Below, in pieces: positions 35,116 through 44,574 of a DNA stretch of 64,000 nucleotides (position 1 is its first letter; every line of letters starts with the position of its first letter). The position numbers were made by a program, and so were the translations under genes. Below the pieces are notes generated by a model. It saw only the letters and a list, made by a program, of their open reading frames with translations, was not told the origin of the DNA and made no database searches. Source of the DNA: Pedobacter sp. PLR (GTDB taxonomy: Bacteria > Bacteroidota > Bacteroidia > Sphingobacteriales > Sphingobacteriaceae); NCBI RefSeq assembly GCF_026239675.1, contig NZ_JAPIVQ010000012.1, positions 1 through 64,000 on the forward strand, read 5' to 3'.

Positions 35116-35949
35116 CTACTCTACCAACCAAACATCAGCAGCCTGAGTTTCTTTTACAAATTGGCTAAAATCTTTAGGTTTTCTGCCAAGGGCCTCCTCT
35201 ACACCAGTTGTTATAGACTCATTACGTCCGTCCAGAACTTCAGTAAACAGGTAAGAAATTAAATCAATAAATTCTTCGGGGACCTCGTATGCCCGCATTT
35301 GACCTGTATACTCAGCTAATGGGATATCACTATACTCAATTGAGCGATTTGTAGCCTGAGCAATTTCATTAATTGCCTCCTTAAAACTCATGAGACGCGG
35401 ACCTGTAACCTCATAGACCTTATCATTATGAAGCTCATCTGTAAGTGAGGCGACTACCACATCAGCAATATCATCAGCATCCACAAATGGCTCCTTTACC
35501 TCAGCTACCGGTAGCGCAACATATCCAGCTAATATGGGTTCCAGTAAATAACTCTCGCTAAAATTTTGATTGAACCAGCTTGCCCTGACGATTGTCCATT
35601 TTAAGCCACTTTCAATGACGATCTTTTCGCAGCGCTGAGCTTCAGGTTCGCCGCGACCAGACAGTAGGACTAATTTTTGAACGCCAGCTTTTATCGCCAT
35701 TTTCACAAAGGCATCGATACTCTCGTCTGCACCTTTAACGGCCAGGTCCGGCTGAAAAGTGATATAAACACTCGAAATCCCTTTAAGCACCTCCTCCCAG
35801 TTAGATTGATCTTCCCAATCAAACTTTGGCTCAGCCGTACGGGAACCTTTTCTAACCGCTATATTTAAGGCTTCCAGTTTTTTTGTCACCCGGCTACCTG
35901 TCTTACCATTGGCTCCTAAAACCAATATTGTTTTTAAACTATTTTCCAT
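35116..35949 (-). CDS. NmrA-family NAD(P)-binding protein
   Basis: 277 residues. Rossmann motif LVLGANGKTGSRV (about 8-20), then VYITFQPDL and LVLLSGRGEPEAQR, the NmrA/atypical SDR pattern without a YxxxK. Members act as redox sensors or as NAD(P)H quinone or azo reductases. It is 64 bases downstream of an AraC gene on the same strand, so it may be one transcript with the regulator. Confidence 0.85.
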   Translation of the reverse strand: MENSLKTILVLGANGKTGSRVTKKLEALNIAVRKGSRTAEPKFDWEDQSNWEEVLKGISSVYITFQPDLAVKGADESIDAFVKMAIKAGVQKLVLLSGRGEPEAQRCEKIVIESGLKWTIVRASWFNQNFSESYLLEPILAGYVALPVAEVKEPFVDADDIADVVVASLTDELHNDKVYEVTGPRLMSFKEAINEIAQATNRSIEYSDIPLAEYTGQMRAYEVPEEFIDLISYLFTEVLDGRNESITTGVEEALGRKPKDFSQFVKETQAADVWLVE

Positions 35950-36013
35950 TGCTTATTTTTTTAACAAAACTATTGCCTTAGAAAAACAGAAAATAGAACA
36001 AACCCGACAAAGT

Positions 36014-36832
36014 TTAAAGGATCAGTTCAGAAAGGTTCTCTGCCAATTCAGTAGAACGTTTTTGGTATTGATGAGGAGATAAGCCCGTAAACTCCTTGAA
36101 AGACCGGATAAAGTGCGATTGATCAGCATAATTATTGTCATAAGCAAGGTCGGCAAGCTTATCGAACTGATTAGTATTGAGCTGTTTTAGTGAGGATTGA
36201 AAACGGCATATTCTGGAAAATAATTTAGGAGCAATACCCACGTACTGCTTAAATTTTCTTTCGAAACTTCTTTCTGTAACGTAAAGTTCTTCCTGCAGTA
36301 CTTTTAGAGAAGTAGTGCCATTCGAATGTATGATCTTATCCATGGCAAACTGCATCTCCCCATCGTTGCCTGGTCCTTTACCGTATATTTTGGTTACCAT
36401 AAAATGACTCAAAATTTCTATTTTCTCTGCTGTGGAACAAACATCATGAAGTCTTTCCGAAAGCAGCGACTGATTTCGCGCAGAAAGTTCATCGAGTTCA
36501 AGACAGGAATCTGTTAGTAATTCCGCATTCAACCCAAATAATGAATTTAAGGCGTTAGGATGTAGACATACCCCAAGCGTGTCAAAATTACCAGTCAGGG
36601 AAATATCCGAAGGCCTGGTGGATTGTCCGAACAAAAACACCGGCGGTAATACCTTTTGATCACGAACAAGTTTCCCTTTACTATTTTCCTGAAAAATAAT
36701 TCCCGGACAGCCATCTGCAATGGTTCTAAGCGTCTTTTGATCCGTTGGGAGCCCCACATTTGTTTCCAGTTTATAAAAATACCTGACATAGGGTTTTAGT
36801 ATTTCGGAAGGTAAGAATGTCTGAAAATTCAT
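36014..36832 (-). CDS. AraC-family regulator with DUF6597-type sensor
   Basis: 272 residues. The N-terminal half has LKPYVRYFYKLET and PPVFLFGQSTRPSDISLTGN, the DUF6597-like cupin sensor. The C-terminal half has a complete AraC HTH (LQEELYVTERSFERKFKQYV, QSHFIRSFKEFTGLSPHQYQ). It probably controls the NmrA gene beside it; the signal is unknown. Confidence 0.85.
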   Translation of the reverse strand: MNFQTFLPSEILKPYVRYFYKLETNVGLPTDQKTLRTIADGCPGIIFQENSKGKLVRDQKVLPPVFLFGQSTRPSDISLTGNFDTLGVCLHPNALNSLFGLNAELLTDSCLELDELSARNQSLLSERLHDVCSTAEKIEILSHFMVTKIYGKGPGNDGEMQFAMDKIIHSNGTTSLKVLQEELYVTERSFERKFKQYVGIAPKLFSRICRFQSSLKQLNTNQFDKLADLAYDNNYADQSHFIRSFKEFTGLSPHQYQKRSTELAENLSELIL

Positions 36833-36969
36833 AGGCCTTGAATATTACTTAGGTATAGTTGGTTAAACTAAGTTACCCAAAACCCATTAGAAAAAATATT
36901 CTTATGCTAATCTATACGATGTGGATAAATAGGACGCCATAAACCTAAAGTTCTTAATATCTTTACCCC

Positions 36970-37197
36970 ATGAAGATCGGGATATATATCATGTTTACTT
37001 TTTTAGTTTTTGGAACATGCTATTTTATAGGAATTTTCCTGGAGTATCCGCAGATAGCGGCTGGAATTGGACTTATGATGATCTCCTTATTCTTCTGGAA
37101 CCTGATTCGACGCTCCAAAAAAGCATCTCAAAGAAAACATAGAGAGCGCATGTTCCTACAGCACATGAGAATGACCCATAAAAATCAGTGGCACTAA
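36970..37197 (+). CDS. Small two-helix membrane protein
   Basis: 75 residues with two membrane helices (about 4-22 and 29-47) and a strongly basic C-terminal tail (RRSKKASQRKHRERM). No known family. It is convergent with the beta-helix gene, 7 bases apart. Confidence 0.6.
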   Translation: MKIGIYIMFTFLVFGTCYFIGIFLEYPQIAAGIGLMMISLFFWNLIRRSKKASQRKHRERMFLQHMRMTHKNQWH

Positions 37198-37204
37198 AAG
37201 TTTA

Positions 37205-38569
37205 TCACTGGATGATGCGATCAATTTTCTTCTGGAATTTTTCTACATAACTATTCCAGGCTTCCTCATTCTCTTCATTATTGTATAGGTCTTTGGCATA
37301 AAGATAAACCACCTCCTGAAAATGAAAGCCCCAAATTTCATTTATGGCCGTTATACCTGAATCCAATGCCTTAAAGAGTACCGTGTTTTTAGATACATTG
37401 GCAATTTCACAATATTTGTCTAGCCATAAACCGCGTCCTAATTTCACATAAGCTATCAAAAGTTCTTCTGTAATAAATTCATCAGGCACATTACTCATCT
37501 GTGATTCATTGTAATGAATGATCTCTTTGATTAGATTTTCGTCCAGATAAACGACAGGAATAAATGCGATGTGTGTTTTATGCTTTGCTGCAAGACAGCA
37601 GATGTCTTTTGTGAGCAGCGATTGAGGAATATATCTAAGGTTAATCCCACTTTTTTTAATTGCCTGCTCACAGTGTTCCGCAGTTATATACGTTTCAGGA
37701 AAATAAGAAAAGCAAAGAGGGCCATGTTTAGCGTATGCCTTTTCAAAAAACTGTTTCGTTTTAAGTTCAGCAGGAATCCGTTTTAAGTTACTCCAGTCTC
37801 TATTCACTTTTTGCAACCAGTACAGCTCATCTTTATCCAGTAAGTGTCTTGCTGTAGACAATACGTATTCCCCTTCGCTTAAATCGAATATTAAATCTTC
37901 AAAAGTTAGTGTCGGATTATCTAAAAGCTTTGTTAGGTTATTAGCGCACAGCCAATCTCCGTCTTCCCCTTCGTAACAATCATTGCCGGAAGGAATTTGA
38001 CCCGTATTATCATTGTAATAAAAAAGACTTGCATTAAAATTACTAAGCGTTGTATAATGATCATAGATAATCAATATTGGAGAGCTGACCAGTCCATCAC
38101 ACCTAAAATATCCATGATTGTAATGGCTGATAAACACTTCTTCTGCAGTAACATCATTTTTAACATAGATCACAGATCCCCCTGCAACTAAACTCTGACA
38201 GGTTATCTGACCGGATACATATAAAAATGCCCCATAATCCCCCTCCTCATTAAGGATAGAACCCTTTAAGTTCAGATTACCAAAAATGATTAAGCCTTCG
38301 ACACGTTCATCAGATTTCTGTGCCTCCAGGCCCGGAAATTTGTTCAGCCACCTTTTATCGTTAGTTGTCCAGCCCAGGTCAATATCAAGCCTAAGATGAT
38401 CTGTGAAATTCACATCGCCATTACTGACGATAAAAACGGCATCATCATCAAATTCTTCTCCATGATAGGCAGAAATACGCTCCAGGGAAGTATTGAAATC
38501 TTCAAGCACTAAAAGCGCTTTAAATGTTGTAAAATAAAAATTGTTCATCAGATTAGAAATTCTCTCCAT
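37205..38569 (-). CDS. Beta-helix (bactofilin-like) plus helical-repeat protein
   Basis: 454 residues, no signal peptide. The N-terminal half (about 20-190) has right-handed beta-helix style steps (GLIIFGNLNLKGSI, LYVSGQITCQSLVAGGSVIY, EVFISHYNHGYFRCDG) like polymer-forming bactofilin domains. The C-terminal part (about 290-400) repeats a helical unit of the DUF4116 type (ETYITAEHCEQAIKKSG, QSLLTKDICCLAAKHK, EFITEELLIAYVKLG). The start overlaps the DUF2931 gene stop by 17 bases. Function unknown. An alternative ATG at 38548 would remove the overlap. Confidence 0.55.
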   Translation of the reverse strand: MERISNLMNNFYFTTFKALLVLEDFNTSLERISAYHGEEFDDDAVFIVSNGDVNFTDHLRLDIDLGWTTNDKRWLNKFPGLEAQKSDERVEGLIIFGNLNLKGSILNEEGDYGAFLYVSGQITCQSLVAGGSVIYVKNDVTAEEVFISHYNHGYFRCDGLVSSPILIIYDHYTTLSNFNASLFYYNDNTGQIPSGNDCYEGEDGDWLCANNLTKLLDNPTLTFEDLIFDLSEGEYVLSTARHLLDKDELYWLQKVNRDWSNLKRIPAELKTKQFFEKAYAKHGPLCFSYFPETYITAEHCEQAIKKSGINLRYIPQSLLTKDICCLAAKHKTHIAFIPVVYLDENLIKEIIHYNESQMSNVPDEFITEELLIAYVKLGRGLWLDKYCEIANVSKNTVLFKALDSGITAINEIWGFHFQEVVYLYAKDLYNNEENEEAWNSYVEKFQKKIDRIIQ

Positions 38570-40085
38570 ATGCTATAATCTTAGTTTCTAAAAGCAAGAG
38601 CTGACTATTACCATTCTTTAGCGTGGCAGTTGCGGTTTTGGTTTTTTGATCGATGTTAAATTCTATTTCGGCAGCAGTATTTTTTTTGGCATTAAAAAAG
38701 ACATCAAACTTTTTAAAGGTTTTCTCTTCATTAAACTCAAAATCCACCGCACACCTGTGGCCATTTTTATCGTACCATTTGATGTATACATTTTCCGGAA
38801 CCCCGCGTTTTTCATAAACATTCTTTTGCAGGCTCTCCTCAAAAAACACAAAACGTTCAGCGTTATAAAAGCTAAAATCGGCAGCGAAGATCTTTATTTC
38901 CGGCGAGACTACAAACGTAGGGCGCCAGTTGTAACTTGTTCGCAGCTTATCCCAGTAACCATAAGGAATGGGCTTGTTTTTTGTAAGTTTCTGTATTTTA
39001 GAAGGCACGATCATGGTGTCAGTTAAGACTTTTTTTCGCCATGCTGAATTAAACAAATCTCCATATGCTAACTGCTCAGTGTTGGACACTTGTTTGGCAA
39101 TAATTACCTTTTCGCCCTGGTAGCTTCCAATTTCTATTTGGCGACGGCCAGAGCTACCCGCCCAAACCACCATTACTCCACCAGGGGCAAAGCCCATGAT
39201 AATGCTGTCAAAGTGCTCTTCAAAATTCCCCCTGGATCTTACATCAAGATAAGACTTGCTGAAGAGTGTTCGCAACTTATCATGATCTATAGGGCTATTC
39301 AACCGGTAAAAAGCATCTTCCACAAAAGAATACCAGGTAATATCCAGTGCATTAGGCATTAATGAGGTTTGCTTCCTGGTCTCAGCCCCGTCAGCGCCCC
39401 ATTTTGCACCATAATTTACGGTGTTGCCTTCGCTAAAAGTAAAATCATTCTTTTCGCCTTTAGGAAAGGTAAAAGTTCCCTTGTACAATTGTACCGGATA
39501 AGCCGTTGGGTTACTCATCGCGCCATGCCATTCGTATCTACCTTCCTTGATATCATATGCAATGACTTCTGCCTTTTCCTTTGCTTTTTTATACTCCCGC
39601 GTATTCTGAGCAAAAGTGTAAATCATCGGTATTAAAATAAAATATCCAATAAAAACAGGCAACAATGTTTTGTATGATTTAATGGCCCATACGATGATTA
39701 TACTACTAAAAAACGTCAAAAACAGGCTCAAGGTTAGAAATAGCGGGAACAATTCTAGAATGACATTACCTAAATCTTTATACAGCTTGTGTTCATATTC
39801 ATCGCCGAGTGTTCCTAAAAACAGTATAACAGGGAAGAGTATGCAAAAAGCCAGGTAAAACACAAAACCATAAGCCAGCTCGAACAAAATATTTGGCTTA
39901 TCAAGCAGATTTAGCTTCCTGCGAATACTGTTAAAATGAAAATAGAAAATAGTCATAAGGATAACGTACGGCGTACAACAGAACACTGCATACATCAGAT
40001 TCAAATCATCATTTTGCGTACATAGCAATCCGATTAAGCCCAATATGGCGACTAGAATAGCAGAGATGATAGATTTGACAGTCAT
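38553..40085 (-). CDS. Membrane protein with DUF2931-like domain
   Basis: 510 residues. Five predicted membrane helices occupy the N-terminal 170 residues (about 5-23, 31-49, 67-92, 109-133, 142-160). A large extracytoplasmic domain follows with EGRYEWHGAMSNPTAYPVQL and KPIPYGYWDKLRTSYNWRPT, the DUF2931 blocks. It overlaps the following gene by 17 bases, so they are co-expressed. DUF2931 proteins sometimes sit near effector/immunity genes, but no effector is visible here. Role unknown. Confidence 0.65.
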   Translation of the reverse strand: MTVKSIISAILVAILGLIGLLCTQNDDLNLMYAVFCCTPYVILMTIFYFHFNSIRRKLNLLDKPNILFELAYGFVFYLAFCILFPVILFLGTLGDEYEHKLYKDLGNVILELFPLFLTLSLFLTFFSSIIIVWAIKSYKTLLPVFIGYFILIPMIYTFAQNTREYKKAKEKAEVIAYDIKEGRYEWHGAMSNPTAYPVQLYKGTFTFPKGEKNDFTFSEGNTVNYGAKWGADGAETRKQTSLMPNALDITWYSFVEDAFYRLNSPIDHDKLRTLFSKSYLDVRSRGNFEEHFDSIIMGFAPGGVMVVWAGSSGRRQIEIGSYQGEKVIIAKQVSNTEQLAYGDLFNSAWRKKVLTDTMIVPSKIQKLTKNKPIPYGYWDKLRTSYNWRPTFVVSPEIKIFAADFSFYNAERFVFFEESLQKNVYEKRGVPENVYIKWYDKNGHRCAVDFEFNEEKTFKKFDVFFNAKKNTAAEIEFNIDQKTKTATATLKNGNSQLLLLETKIIAYGENF

Positions 40086-40165
40086 TTTAATTTACTAATT
40101 GTTAAAATAAGTTAATATGCAGATTATTGTAAACCAAAACCCTATGTTGTGATCAAATTTAGAAA

Positions 40166-41452
40166 ATGACTTATCGAATTAAATGGCTTATCATCACCTT
40201 TTTTGCGTTAAATTATAATACGAGCAAGATCTTTGCGCAAGATAATAGTATTTTAGTAAATGCCATCAATGATCAGCTCATTCCCTTAAAGACGGTTTCT
40301 GATGATCTGGATTTCATGGATTTTAATCCGCTAAATTCTATCTTAAAGGAGAAGCAAATCATTGCCCTCGGCGAAGCCACTCATGGCAGCCACGAATTCT
40401 TTCTGTACAAACATCGAATGTTAGAATATCTGGTAAAAAAAACAGGTATTAAAACGATTGTATTAGAAGCTGACTTCACAGGAACCCAGGTCATGAATGA
40501 TTTCGTTCTAAATGGAAAAGGGACTGCAGCGCAATGTCTTTTAGGGATGGGTTTCAGTGGCACTACCCAAGAGTTTATTGACCTCGTTAACTGGTTAAAA
40601 TCTTACAATGATACACAGCTAGCTGAAAACAAAGTGAGTATTTATGGTTGTGATATGCAATATCCTGTATTTGCTGTTAAAAAAATAAAGGATTATTTAG
40701 TGCAAAAGAACCTGCTTACTCCAGACCTGAATATAGGATTTGATGCGATGAATAAGTATTACTCTGGTTTAACCGGAAAGGAAAAGACAGCCCTTCGCAA
40801 GATGAGTACTAATTTATCGGCCATTAAATTTGAGGATCAGGATACAGCTAACAACGCATTGTACAAGCGCGACTTAAGACTATTGCAACAATTCGTTGAG
40901 CTTACTGATGCACAATCAAAGCTGTTCCCGGCAAAACAATCCGATGTCCGCGATAAGTATATGGCTGAAAATTGTGAGTGGATCTACAATTATACCAGAC
41001 AAAACAAGATGATGCTTTGGGAGCACAATGAGCACATTTCCAGATCAAAAAATGGCTCTGGTTATATACGTATGGGTAATTACCTGGCAGAGACGTTAAA
41101 GGATAAATATTATGTGATAGGTTTTGATTTTTACAACGGTAAAATGAGGTCCTTCGACATGAAGTCAAAGAAAAATGTGGCTGCTGAGTTACCCCATGCA
41201 AAAGATGGCTCAAGCGGGGCAATATTTTCGCAGTGTAAAGTACCTAATTTCATTCTTGATTTTAAAACGGCATCTGCTAATCCAATCGTCACCGATTTTT
41301 TAAAAAATAAGATATACTCCTCCGCCTATGGTGCTGCTTTTAATAAAGGACAAGCTCCATCTTATATACAACATAAACTGATTGAGTCTTATGATGCGGT
41401 CATTTTTATCAGAGAGACTAATCCGGCTATGGACATGAAATCCGCAAATTAG
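40166..41452 (+). CDS. Erythromycin-esterase-type secreted hydrolase
   Basis: 428 residues with a signal peptide (ends KIFAQDN). The EreA/EreB-type active-site segment ALGEATHGSHEFFLYKHRML carries the metal-free His73, with Glu70 and nearby Glu78; WLKSYN and WEHNEHISRS are conserved further on. The fold also occurs in succinoglycan-type and other secreted hydrolases, so macrolide resistance should not be assumed. It is divergent from the DUF2931 gene across 80 bases. Confidence 0.8.
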   Translation: MTYRIKWLIITFFALNYNTSKIFAQDNSILVNAINDQLIPLKTVSDDLDFMDFNPLNSILKEKQIIALGEATHGSHEFFLYKHRMLEYLVKKTGIKTIVLEADFTGTQVMNDFVLNGKGTAAQCLLGMGFSGTTQEFIDLVNWLKSYNDTQLAENKVSIYGCDMQYPVFAVKKIKDYLVQKNLLTPDLNIGFDAMNKYYSGLTGKEKTALRKMSTNLSAIKFEDQDTANNALYKRDLRLLQQFVELTDAQSKLFPAKQSDVRDKYMAENCEWIYNYTRQNKMMLWEHNEHISRSKNGSGYIRMGNYLAETLKDKYYVIGFDFYNGKMRSFDMKSKKNVAAELPHAKDGSSGAIFSQCKVPNFILDFKTASANPIVTDFLKNKIYSSAYGAAFNKGQAPSYIQHKLIESYDAVIFIRETNPAMDMKSAN

Positions 41453-41569
41453 AATCTTGTTGATATAGTTACTCTATTTCAAATTCATGAAAATTTTGGC
41501 AAAGCGCTTCCATTAGCTTACTGAAATACAAGCTTAATCAGGTTTTCTAACTAAGAATCTCCTCCTGTT

Positions 41570-42406
41570 TTAAGCCGGTTTCCCCGGCAGGTGTTTCAGT
41601 TTATCTTTTAATACCTGGTATTCCTTTTCCAGGTACCGGAATGCTTTGGTTGCGAGGACTCCCTCCGCGTAGTCCATCTTTTTCTTTTCGTAATCCGCAG
41701 CAACCTGATCAAAACGGGCTTTAATAACACCGTACTTCGCTTTTTCTGCGATTTCAAGCGGGCTATCCGGAGCACCATTCAGATTCCCTGCATAAGCACT
41801 GTCAGAGATTAATTTCTCATTAGAAGATTTAAAGCAGACATAAACTTCCATTTGCGCTTCCATCATCCATTCTTTGTCAAGCGGGAGAAAACAGCTTCCA
41901 TCTGCCCTTTTCGCGGCATTCAGATAGGTACTTGCACATTTTTTTGTTGGGTGACTGACCAGTACCATCAGGATATCATCAATAGCGCCATTTTCTTCGA
42001 TACCGGAATCCCAGCTTAAATTGAGCCCATCTGTACTTTTGCTGACTTTCAGATCCGCTGCCATTTCCAGTGTTCCTTTACTAAGGATCACTTTCGCATA
42101 ATCGACCTTGATGTTGGGATACTCGCCCGTTAAAGCCTGTTTCTTGTTATAGGAAGTCGCCAGATTGTGCGGATTTTTAAGCGTTCCTTCCGATTCCTGC
42201 TTAAAACTGACATTGATAAAATCCTTCATCGGTTTCAGCAGTTCCATCGTTACCGACATCTCCCCGCGATTGGCCTTTTGTTTCAGGCTGGGTTTACCAG
42301 GTTTACCGACACTGCGGCATATCAATTGTCCTCTGGACATATAAAACACCACATCCCCTATTTTCCCCGTAGGGTGCCCAAAAGGGCCCACTTTGCATAC
42401 TGCCAT
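41570..42406 (-). CDS. DUF6266 family protein
   Basis: 278 residues from the ATG at 42406, which gives MAVCKVGPFGHPTGKIGDVV, the usual DUF6266 start; the open frame extends 20 codons upstream, but those do not match. The family is almost confined to Sphingobacteriaceae and relatives, often multicopy. Function unknown. Conserved KIGDVVFYMSRGQLICRSVG follows. Confidence 0.8.
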   Translation of the reverse strand: MAVCKVGPFGHPTGKIGDVVFYMSRGQLICRSVGKPGKPSLKQKANRGEMSVTMELLKPMKDFINVSFKQESEGTLKNPHNLATSYNKKQALTGEYPNIKVDYAKVILSKGTLEMAADLKVSKSTDGLNLSWDSGIEENGAIDDILMVLVSHPTKKCASTYLNAAKRADGSCFLPLDKEWMMEAQMEVYVCFKSSNEKLISDSAYAGNLNGAPDSPLEIAEKAKYGVIKARFDQVAADYEKKKMDYAEGVLATKAFRYLEKEYQVLKDKLKHLPGKPA

Positions 42407-42519
42407 AATATAATTGGTTAATTCGTCTGAATTGACTAGAACCAAGATAGGGACAAACAACAGCATATCCTATGAACCCCCTATAATGATACTAAACTAT
42501 TTAGTAAACCGTTCATCAA

Positions 42520-42678
42520 CTAAACCAACCTCAGCACAGGGTTTTCAGGCAATTTCAGCCAGGAGAGCCCTAGCAACCCCGAGATAAGATTCTTGTAAAA
42601 CACATCATTATAAAACCTCATCTCCGCTTTTATCTTTCCACTGCGCGGCTCAGGCCATTCCAAAAACAGATGTAACAA
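42520..42678 (-). CDS. Possible small open frame, low support
   Basis: 52 codons from a TTG: LEWPEPRSGKIKAEMRFYND, then LISGLLGLSWLKLPENPVLR, stop TAG at 42520. Composition looks protein-like and GC at third positions is high, but there is no ATG and no homology was recognised. It may be the end of a decayed gene upstream of DUF6266. Confidence 0.25.
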   Translation of the reverse strand: MLHLFLEWPEPRSGKIKAEMRFYNDVFYKNLISGLLGLSWLKLPENPVLRLV

Positions 42679-42747
42679 CCGTCATGTTAACCGGTCTTAT
42701 ACTCATTAAAATATACGCCCATACCTTAATTTTTTTAACGCCCCACT

Positions 42748-44559
42748 ATGAAATACATCTTTACCTTATGCTTATTAGCGGCTACTAATTTTCTAAGCCT
42801 GGCTCAGGAGACCAACAAACCAACTGATGCCCGTCTGGCGGGAATAGACACCTTACTAAATAAAATTTTAAAAGATCAAAATGTTGCAGGTTTTTCTGTG
42901 GCTGTAATAGATGGAGATCAGGTGATTTATAGTAAGGGTTTTGGCTACAGAGATGTAAAAAATAAGAAACCCGTGACTGCCAATACCCTTTTTGCAATCG
43001 GCTCAAGTACCAAAGCATTTACAGCTGCTTTATTAGGAACCTTACAAAAGGAAGGAAAGCTTTCTCTTGATGGCAATGCGGTATCTTATCTTCCACAATT
43101 GCGTTTTATTAATGACCAGATGAATAACCAGATTACCGTACGTGACCTGATGACGCATCGTACAGGCCTATCCCGTTATGATATGTCATGGTACATATTT
43201 AATACCAGTAATCGCGACAGCATGATTAACAGAGTGCGGTATATGGAGCCAAATGCAGGTCTTCGGGAGAAATGGCAATACAACAACTTTATGTATTTAG
43301 CACAGGGCATGATTGCAGAAAAACTAACTGGTAAAACCTGGGAACAGAACATCAAAGAGCGCTTCTTTTTACCCCTGGAAATGAAACGTTCAACGACTTC
43401 TCTAGCAGAATTCAAAAACGATACGGACGCTTCCTTGCCTTATAGAAAGGACGGAAAAGGGATAAAAGAAATGGATTACTATAATATTGATGGCATGGGA
43501 CCAGCCGGAAGCATCAACAGTAGCGCCAATGACATGGCCAATTGGCTGAAATTATGGATATCAGGAGGCAGCTATAACGATAAAGATATTTTATCGCCCG
43601 AATATATTGTGGACGCTTCAAGTTCCCAAATGGTGATGAACAGCGGATTGCCTGATACAGAAAAGGATATCCATACAAACAATTATGGCTTAGGCTGGAT
43701 GATCAGTTCTTACAGAGGACATTACAAAGTTCAGCATGGCGGAAATATAGATGGTTTTAGTGCCAGCGTTTCCTTTTACCCAACTGATGGGCTCGGAGTT
43801 GTGATCTTAACCAATCAAAATAGCTCTCAGGTTCCAAAAATTGTCCAGAATAGCATTGCCGATAGGTTATTCCAATTAAAAACTATTGACTGGAATGATA
43901 AAGCCCTTAAAGCGACTGAAAAGGAGGCTCAAACAGAAGAAATGGTAAAAAAACAGGCAAATTTAAAGCATGTCGCAAACACAAAACCTTCACATCCATT
44001 GAAAGATTACGCCCTGGCATTTACCAATCCTGGATATGGACTTATAGATATCTCCCTTAAAAATGATTCTCTATTTGCAAAAATGGGGAATTATAACATT
44101 TGGTTAAAGCATTATCATTATGATGTTTTCGATGTGCAGGATGTCAATAAAGATGGAAAGCCGGACACCTCCGCCAGCAGCTTAAAAGTGAATTTCTCTA
44201 CCGGTATAGATGGTAAAATAGCAAGCTTGTCCGGTACATTTGAGCCAGGTATGAAGTCTACTGTCTTTACAGTAAGTCCTAAGCTGGTTAACCTGGATCT
44301 AAAAACACTGGATCAATACGTTGGAGCGTATATGATGGGAAAGGCGAAGGCCAAAGTATCTGTGAGGGAAAATATCTTGTATGTATATGTACCAGAACAA
44401 CCAGAATATGAAACGGTTGCCATGGGCGACCATACCTTTAAAATAAAAGCATTGGATGGATATAGCCTGAAGTTTGACATTAAAGGCAATAAGAAGGCTG
44501 AATCTTTGTTGTTTATTCAGCCTAATGGCTCTTTTAAAGCAATACGGGAAGGTAAATAA
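42748..44559 (+). CDS. Serine hydrolase (beta-lactamase/penicillin-binding fold)
   Basis: 603 residues with a signal peptide (ends SLAQET). Class C-type motifs: SSTK (Ser86, Lys89), YNN (Tyr178-Asn180) and KVQHGG (about 325-330). After the catalytic domain (to about 385) come a linker with VKKQANLKHVANTKPSHPLK and beta domains of the DUF3471 type. These proteins are D-alanyl carboxypeptidases or esterases; specificity is unknown. It ends 16 bases from a convergent alpha/beta hydrolase. Confidence 0.85.
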   Translation: MKYIFTLCLLAATNFLSLAQETNKPTDARLAGIDTLLNKILKDQNVAGFSVAVIDGDQVIYSKGFGYRDVKNKKPVTANTLFAIGSSTKAFTAALLGTLQKEGKLSLDGNAVSYLPQLRFINDQMNNQITVRDLMTHRTGLSRYDMSWYIFNTSNRDSMINRVRYMEPNAGLREKWQYNNFMYLAQGMIAEKLTGKTWEQNIKERFFLPLEMKRSTTSLAEFKNDTDASLPYRKDGKGIKEMDYYNIDGMGPAGSINSSANDMANWLKLWISGGSYNDKDILSPEYIVDASSSQMVMNSGLPDTEKDIHTNNYGLGWMISSYRGHYKVQHGGNIDGFSASVSFYPTDGLGVVILTNQNSSQVPKIVQNSIADRLFQLKTIDWNDKALKATEKEAQTEEMVKKQANLKHVANTKPSHPLKDYALAFTNPGYGLIDISLKNDSLFAKMGNYNIWLKHYHYDVFDVQDVNKDGKPDTSASSLKVNFSTGIDGKIASLSGTFEPGMKSTVFTVSPKLVNLDLKTLDQYVGAYMMGKAKAKVSVRENILYVYVPEQPEYETVAMGDHTFKIKALDGYSLKFDIKGNKKAESLLFIQPNGSFKAIREGK

Positions 44560-44574
44560 CCTTTTCTTTTGATG

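Noticed and set aside
40166..41452. Macrolide resistance determinant
   Set aside because: The erythromycin-esterase fold also serves other secreted hydrolases; no resistance context is seen.
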